Of a DNA stretch of 64,000 nt, positions 58,001 through 64,000 are shown piece by piece. A program made the translations under genes and the position numbers. The stretch's first letter is position 1; each line of letters starts with the position of its first letter. Where the stretch lies: positions 1,550,001-1,614,000 of the forward strand of contig JAPWGK010000002.1 in assembly GCA_029641185.1 (NCBI GenBank). The letters are read 5' to 3'. The notes beneath the pieces were generated by a model. It did no database searches, was not told where the DNA came from, and saw only the letters and a program-made list of their open reading frames with translations. The stretch is from Pseudofabraea citricarpa (lineage: Eukaryota; Ascomycota; Leotiomycetes; Helotiales; Dermateaceae).

Positions 58001-59435
58001 CTGTGACAGTTGCTGGACCGCCCTTTCTATAACAGGCTGGACCAGGATGTGCTCCTGCAGACTCAGGGCCAACCACGAACAAACCATTTCGGAAGAACAG
58101 ACGAGACCCACCACCAGCAGCAACAGTATTTATGTCCAGCTGTGGTGACTGGATAGTTACACCAGCAGTTGTAGTCTCAAAGACATGTTCATATCTACCT
58201 GAACCATATCTCGAAACGTCTGTTGAAGTCCCTCCCATGTCAAAACCAATTACAGGCGTCTTGGTTTTGGGATCATACGATGTGAGGGCATAACCTACGA
58301 CTCCTCCTGCGGGACCAGACAAGATGGCCCTTAGGCCCGAGAAGTTGTCCACATCAACTAGCCCACCATCACTCTGCATGAATTCACACCTTGCACCTCT
58401 TGCACCCTTCTCTTTCTTAACAGCCTCGGTTCCAAGATTGCCTTGGAATCCTTTTTGAAAACCGGCAATGTACTTCTTAATGGCAGGGGTCAGATAGGCG
58501 TCAGCACATGCGGAGGTAGCTCTAGGGACAAGCTTAATCATGGGCATAAGTTCATGGCTTAGCGATACATGTTCAAATCCCATACCTCGGGCGATCTTGC
58601 CTACTAATGCCTCATGGTCTGGAAAGGTGTATCCGTGCATCAAGCATACGGCAATGCTTTTGATTCCGTGGTCGAGTACTTCCTGTAGTTGTTTACGAAT
58701 GGTTTCTTCTTCCGGTCGTTGAAGAATACGGACAGCCTCTGATGACAGACCCCTGACAAGTTCATCAGAATTATTAGAAGAATCTCTCGGGCTCGTTTTT
58801 GTATGTGTTCTTTCCGGGTCCTCGGCATAATCTTCCAGTGTTACCCTCTCGTCTATTTCTACTACTTTTTCGTAGAGCACATCAGGTTTCCGGATTGCAA
58901 GGTCAAAGATCTTGGGTCTCGATTGGTTGCCAATCTCCAAACAATCCTTAAAGCCTCTTGTGACAACCATGGCTATCTTCTCACCTTTCCTCTCGAGCAG
59001 GGCATTGGTGGCAACCGTGGTGCCCATGCGTATGGACTCGATTTTGGTGGTATCCAAAGGTTCGCCGCGGGGAATTTCTTTGGAGAGAAACTTAGACATC
59101 AGTCGCCGGATACCTTCGAGAGGCGCATCGTCATAATTGGAGGGGTCTTCTGAGAGGAGTTTGATTATCACATCATCTTCCATTCGTCCTGTGCCTGGGT
59201 TGCCAACGCAATCGGTGAAGGTTCCTCCCCGCTGTTAGGGCTGTATAAGCAGACTGTCAAAGCTTTGGGTGAGTTGGAGCTCTGTGAGCTTCACTTCAAA
59301 TGCCGAGGACATTCGTAGCCAGTCACTTGATGCAGCTAGTGAATCACCATCGGCTTTGACCCAGGCGTGTCTAAAGAAATTGTAACATACATCAATGGCA
59401 ATGCGAATGCCTCTCTCCTGCTTCTGAGTATCCAT
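55080..59435 (-). CDS. OXP1: ATP-dependent 5-oxoprolinase (HyuA-HyuB fusion)
   Basis: Exons on the minus strand are 59391-59435, 56974-59231 and 55080-56922, giving 1381 aa. The first exon ([15 protein letters not shown]) splices in phase to [20 protein letters not shown], restoring the conserved nucleotide-binding start; without it the protein lacks this motif. HyuA half: [78 protein letters not shown]. HyuB half: [94 protein letters not shown] and [15 protein letters not shown] near the end. The enzyme opens 5-oxoproline to glutamate using ATP in glutathione turnover. It is complete, and somewhat longer than the yeast protein because of linker inserts. Confidence 0.95.
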
Positions 59436-62400
59436 CTTTGAGAGATATGCGTAAAAGAACGGCTGTGACTACCGCTTGTGGTTGGAGGGACAAAAAGAAA
59501 GCATACAGAACTCTTGATGTACGAGATAAGATGCACTGGTCATGAAGCAGAAATCAAGCTTCAGACTGCGAGGAGTAGGAGACTGTGTAGCAAGATAAAG
59601 CTCTGCGAGGCTCGAGATAGTAATTGAAAAGAGCTCCAAAGGTGGACAACGGCTCCATTCTGCATTTCCAATCGTCATTACGTGCATCGGCAGCGGAAGC
59701 CCGCTGGCCGCAAGCCTGACCGCCTGGCAGAATCGGCGGATTGATGAAGAGGGAAAGTGGGGGATTGAGATCACGCGATAGTGCTAATCGTAAGTGAGAG
59801 CACGAGGAGTTGTTCTAATTCAACTTGACTGCAGCTACATCAAACGAATCGGGGAGTTTCTTTCGACTTGCTGCAAAAGCACTTGAGATTGTAGTCGGAA
59901 CTATTTTCAACCTTGCACCGTCGCTTCGGCAGATGTCTGCTTAAGCTTTGATGAGTAATTGGCAAGAAAAGTCAAGAAAAAGTCATGAACGAATAGCTGT
60001 GCAATGGTTATCGTGAAGTAGCTTCAAGCAGGAAACAGGCCATCATCGTCCTATCAAAGCTGTTTCCCCGCCTACCATCATCATGGGGAGTTGTGCTCTC
60101 AAACGCGGTAACTTCTCCTGCCGGCCCTTTGGAACGCAGCGCTTGAAACATTGTTGTTCAAGCTTTGCCATTCATTGACTGTTGAGATGCTTCCTCGTGG
60201 GTGTTAGCGTGCTTCGGATTCGTGAGTCGGCTGAAACGAGGACAATACAGTACCAGAGCTCTTCTCTAGTGAGCGAGCGAGCAGAGTTCTGAGTCGTGAC
60301 CTCTCGCACCCTCAGAACAGGTTTCTGGGTGGTGTAGGCAAGTTCTGTTTTACATGAGTCTTTGATACTGTACCTACCAATAATAACCACCTCTGTCGCT
60401 AAGGTAATGAATGTTTACCAGGCACTTACTGGACACGATCCATAGCTACTGTACCTGTACCTGTACCTCCTCGCTTTTACCCGAGAAGAGGGCCGTAAAC
60501 GTTTGAGAATGCTCGCTCTTCCAAGACCTGTCAGAACTGCTTTAGCGGCGTGAGCAAAGTGATGGTAGCATGCTTGGCTGTGGACGGCTGTCCAGGACAC
60601 AAGCTTTGATAATTATCACGAGTATAGCTGCACGGGGAGGGACAGGCCACTTCAGGCAAGCCTCCCTGATTGACTGATGGCATTCTCGTACTCAGCACTT
60701 TGCCAGAAACGCGCACCGACCCTGCCATTCTCTGGGGATGCCGAATGTGTCGGTGGAAGGCCTTAATCAGGATGCGCCGCAAAGTCTAGGTGCGAAGGAA
60801 ACGGAGTCCGAAGAAGATCAGACAGTCGCATACTGCATACGGTAGCAGGAGAGATGTCCGCAATCTCAACACTGCAACAGCAACGGCTGCTTCAAGCCAC
60901 ACGACGGTAATAATGTACAGTACCTGGCCTGGCTCAGGCACGAGAAGACTCTACTCTGTCGACCCCTGACGACAAACCCGTGTGCCGGGTGCAGCAGTGT
61001 GACAGAGGCGTCGGAAACACGTTGATCGCCGCTGTCTCCCACCAGGGAGGGGGAGCTCAGAGAGTTGGATGTTTCCAACGGCACAGTGTGCAATCAAGAA
61101 AGATCTCGTGTCTCATCGTACCCGGTTTGGCTGGCTGCGTGCGAATGGTAGGCTGCGCTGCGAAAGCGAAAAAGTGAAGAGCTGGGAAGCAAGAATGCAG
61201 CACCCAGCAACTATCATCCCTCATCCCTCATCCCTCATCCATCATCCATCATCATCCAGCATCATCCAGCATCCAGCATGCAGATGCAGATGCCATGAGT
61301 CCATGACATCAACCCACTAAAGGAGGTTGCCCCTTTTCGCATGCATGACATGACAATCACGCATTGGGAAGAAGTGTATAGTGGCCCCGCCACAGCAACA
61401 TTGGCATCCGTGATACAGTGGGTAGTGGGTAGGTAGTGGGTAGGTAGTGGGTAGGTAGTGGGTAGTGGGCACTGGGCACTGGGCACAGGTGTGATGGTTT
61501 GGCAAGAGAGTAGAGTCGAAGTACAGTAAAGGAAGAGGTTGCTGAGCTCGCTTCAGAGCCCCTTTCCAAGGGCGTTGGCGGACAGGGGATGAACTTCAAC
61601 GCAATACCCAATGATGATGTCCGTTCAACTGCAAGCTGTCCATGTCGGGCTTGTCCAGTCCAGTGTCCAGTGTCCACACCCTCACCCTCCTCCTCCTCCT
61701 CCAGCCCTGGGCTATGGGCTATGGGCCCCCAAATAATGCCCCCATACGATAGGCAAACAGCACTGTGCAGTGTGCTGTGTGCTGTGTGCTGTGACTGCGC
61801 AACCACCCCCATCACCCCCATCACCACCACCACCAACCACCACAACCTCCACCCACCCACTCACTCACTCACTCACTGACCACTGCACACCCTGGCGACT
61901 ACTGTACATCACCCCCAGAATTCATCATCCTACCAGGGGCGCGTGGCCGTGTACCCTTACTATCCTATTCTACTATTCTACTCTACCTACCCTTACTACC
62001 CTCACCACCCTCCCCTCCCCTACCATACTCCCTCCACCATTTCTAACAGTACAACTACTGTACATTGTACACTGTACAGGCACTCAGCTCCTTACTTGAC
62101 ATCATTCTTATCCCTCTGCATTCTTTGTATATTTCTTTCCCATTCTATATACTCTGATCTTGACTGCTGCTGCTGTGCAGCGCCGTAGACACCAACACGC
62201 GCTCCCAGTCCAGTCCAGTCCTTGCCCCCCCCCAATTGTTCGAATACCGACCTGTCTCACGCTGATCCGCCCCTCGGTCTGCCCTGCGCTCGACTGACAC
62301 GTCCAGAGGGAAAGCACGGGCGCATAGCAGAGGAGAGCGAGCCCTTCGTGGTCACAAAGAGGCCTTACCTCCCCTTCCATATACTTACCTGTCAATTGTC

Positions 62401-62951
62401 TCTCAGTCGCATCTGCCCATCGAGAAACCTCATCGCGCGACGGCCCCCCGACTAGTATTGTGCTACGATGCGCGTATAACCCCCCGCGGCTCTGTGGACA
62501 TCTATCAACCCTGGGCTCTTACCTGGCAAGCCTGCGAGCCCCCCAAGCCACCGCCCAAGTCGACGACCCAGACACCGCAAGCAAGGCGACGACGGGTGGT
62601 ACAGAGGGAGAGCGAGCGAGCGAGAGAGAGAGAGAGACATCGAGAGGCAGCGACAGCGAAGAGCGGGAGCGAGAGGAAAAGAAGGGCAGCATTGTCGCGT
62701 TGCCAGGAGCGCCAGAACCATCTCCATACGGCGTTGCATGTGCAACAGGCAGGCAGGAAAGTAAATCTCACGCGGACAACGGGCAATCCATCAGCAGTTT
62801 CCTCGTACACGGAAGGCGACCACAAAGGTTGCCAGAGGGTCGTTGTCGAGGGTTCGACGAAATCCCCTATCGACCTGTTTCGTGTATGGGGACTAGCACC
62901 TCTGCCCGCATTCAGCGATTCCCCTAATAACCGAATTCCTGAGACGATCAA
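59436..62951. other. 3.5-kb divergent low-complexity spacer between OXP1 and the MIT-domain gene
   Basis: No gene recognised. It contains TGTACCTGTACC near 60450-60465, a CATCCCTCATCC/CATCATCCAG run (61213-61280), an 11-bp TAGGTAGTGGG array (about 61417-61486), TGTGCTGTGTGCTG repeats (61760-61790), a CACTCACTCACT run (61856-61876), TACCCTTACTACCC-like repeats (61945-62030) and GAGAGAGAGAGAGA near 62622-62636. It should include both promoters and a long leader of the MIT gene. Confidence 0.5.
61417..61486 (+). repeat. 11-bp minisatellite TAGGTAGTGGG with derived GGGCACT copies
   Basis: About three exact TAGGTAGTGGG units flanked by TAGTGGG and then by GGGCACT copies. Confidence 0.8.
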
Positions 62952-64000
62952 ATGGATTATTCGCAACAGCGCAAGCCATTCCACCTCGCCCACAGTTCTT
63001 CTTCGAACGCTTCAGTCGTCACCGTGCAGCGTGCAGCTTCAGTCGGTCCCGGACGATCGACTTCTCGACCGCGAGTGCCCATTTCTGCGCAAGACCTCAC
63101 CGATGCCTCAGGATCTTCATACCCCCCAAAGCCGTTGACCTCGCCCGAATCGCGACGCGCGCACAGTCGGTCGAACAGTATCAGCAGTGGTGTGCGCGAG
63201 GGAGTGGGAAACCTGAATCGCTGGAGTCAGTCTACAACCTCCTCCAAGGGCTCCCACCAGAGGAGTGGCAGTTTTTCCCGGCGCATGTCAATAGGCGGTG
63301 GAGGCTTTACCTTTGGGACTTCTGCATCAACGCAATCGCCACCGAACAAGTTGACCAAGCGTCAAGGCCCGCCGTCTGCCAACCTGCTGCCACCTCTGAT
63401 TACCCTGCCGCCATATCAGCAGAATAGTGCAACGAACGGCTCGTCTCCTCTGACCGGCGGAGTCATCACGCCCTCAACCGCTGGTCTTTTGACGGAAGCC
63501 GTACGCTCGACCGTCCCGGATTACTTCGGGGGGAAGTGGGAGGATCAGGCGCAGACGAGAGACTTTTCTGTCAAGAAATCCCCGTCTCGATCGGGAATTG
63601 AGCCGTCTCCAGCTTCTGCTACGTTTCGAAGCGCGCCTCTGGCCCGGCGCCAAACTGAAGGGGATATCAACAACTCCGAACATAGAGGTCATTCTCGGAA
63701 TCGTTCGCAGGCTGCGAAGAGTAGTGGTGGGACAGGTTCATCTAGGGATCGGAGTTCGAAGCAGCCCTCACAGAAAGCTATGTTATCAAAAGCTTTACAA
63801 AAGGCCAATACTGCCGTACTCCTCGACAATGCACAAAATTTTGAAGGGGCCATGCAGGCCTACTCGGAGGCATGTGCGCTATTGCAACAAGTAATGTCAC
63901 GGAGCTCCGGTGATGAAGATAGGCGGAAATTAGAAGCCATTGTGAGTTCTCCAGCAAGGCAATCAATAATCTGGTTGTACTAATATGCCTCACTAGCGAA
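62952..64000 (+). CDS. MIT-domain protein, 5' part (3' truncated by window end)
   Basis: Exon 62952-63941 (330 codons) ends at donor GTGAGT. A 55-nt intron with branch TACTAAT and acceptor CACTAG leads to exon 2 at 63997, of which four bases (CGAA) lie in the window. The splice would continue RRKLEAI with Arg, as expected for this domain. The first 275 residues are Ser/Arg-rich and disordered. From about residue 277 an MIT domain begins: ALQKANTAVLLDNAQNFEGA, MQAYSEACALLQQVMSRSSG, DEDRRKLEAI. MIT domains bind ESCRT-III tails. Large fungal proteins of this type have a long C-terminal part that cannot be seen here. The start MDYSQQRKPFHLAHSS is the first ATG in frame. Confidence 0.8.

Noticed and set aside
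59469..59774. 101-codon minus-strand frame just upstream of the OXP1 first exon
   Set aside because: No in-phase splice to the OXP1 motif. The short exon at 59391-59435 explains the conserved N-terminus better.
61589..62188. Overlapping plus-strand frames of 81-109 codons before the MIT-domain gene
   Set aside because: They come from CTC, CCA and TAC simple repeats and have no protein-like character.
62458..63138. 226-codon plus-strand frame overlapping the start of the MIT-domain gene
   Set aside because: It overlaps the supported reading frame and is Arg/Glu-rich low complexity made from GAGA-type repeats in the leader.

Overview
This window looks like nuclear DNA of a filamentous ascomycete (Pezizomycotina). 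The evidence is many short introns (about 45-60 nt, GTRNGT donors, CTRAY-type branch sites, YAG acceptors), single-copy fungal housekeeping genes, a nuclear tRNA with an intron next to its anticodon, and long low-complexity intergenic spacers. The gene set fits Leotiomycetes or a related class, but that placement is a guess. There are no operons; neighbours are independent genes on both strands.

Left part (1-30.5 kb), gene-dense and conserved: the acidic C-terminal end of an unidentified gene; a four-helix claudin/SUR7-like membrane protein; tRNA-Leu(UAA); a phytanoyl-CoA dioxygenase-family protein; an HRP1-type two-RRM protein (minus strand, 1.05-kb intron); a GYP1-type Rab-GAP; a NASP/Hif1 histone chaperone head-to-head with DPB2 (DNA polymerase epsilon subunit B), sharing a promoter with MluI cell-cycle boxes; an ArAE/FUSC-type membrane protein; AIP1 (actin disassembly); HFI1/ADA1 (SAGA) head-to-head with SPC98/GCP3 (gamma-tubulin complex); and VAC7 (vacuolar PI(3,5)P2 regulation).

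Middle (30.5-41.6 kb): a WEE1/SWE1 mitotic inhibitor kinase and DIM1 (18S rRNA dimethyltransferase), surrounded by very long non-coding spacers rich in simple repeats.

Accessory island (41.65-50.07 kb): 8.4 kb with no recognisable housekeeping gene. It holds degenerate coding relics, one spliced orphan gene (331 aa, possible zinc ligands), a cluster of A-rich-linked hairpins, a 0.7-kb modular minisatellite built on a TGGCTCTC core, an 18-bp array and a seven-copy 88-bp satellite. If the window holds something undescribed, this is the most likely place.

Right part (50-64 kb): a PXA-PX-nexin-C membrane sorting protein; SUB1/PC4; 5-oxoprolinase (OXP1); a 3.5-kb low-complexity divergent spacer; and the 5' part of an MIT-domain protein that runs off the window.

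Exon coordinates were worked out by hand from splice signals, phase and protein continuity. No alignment or database search was run.
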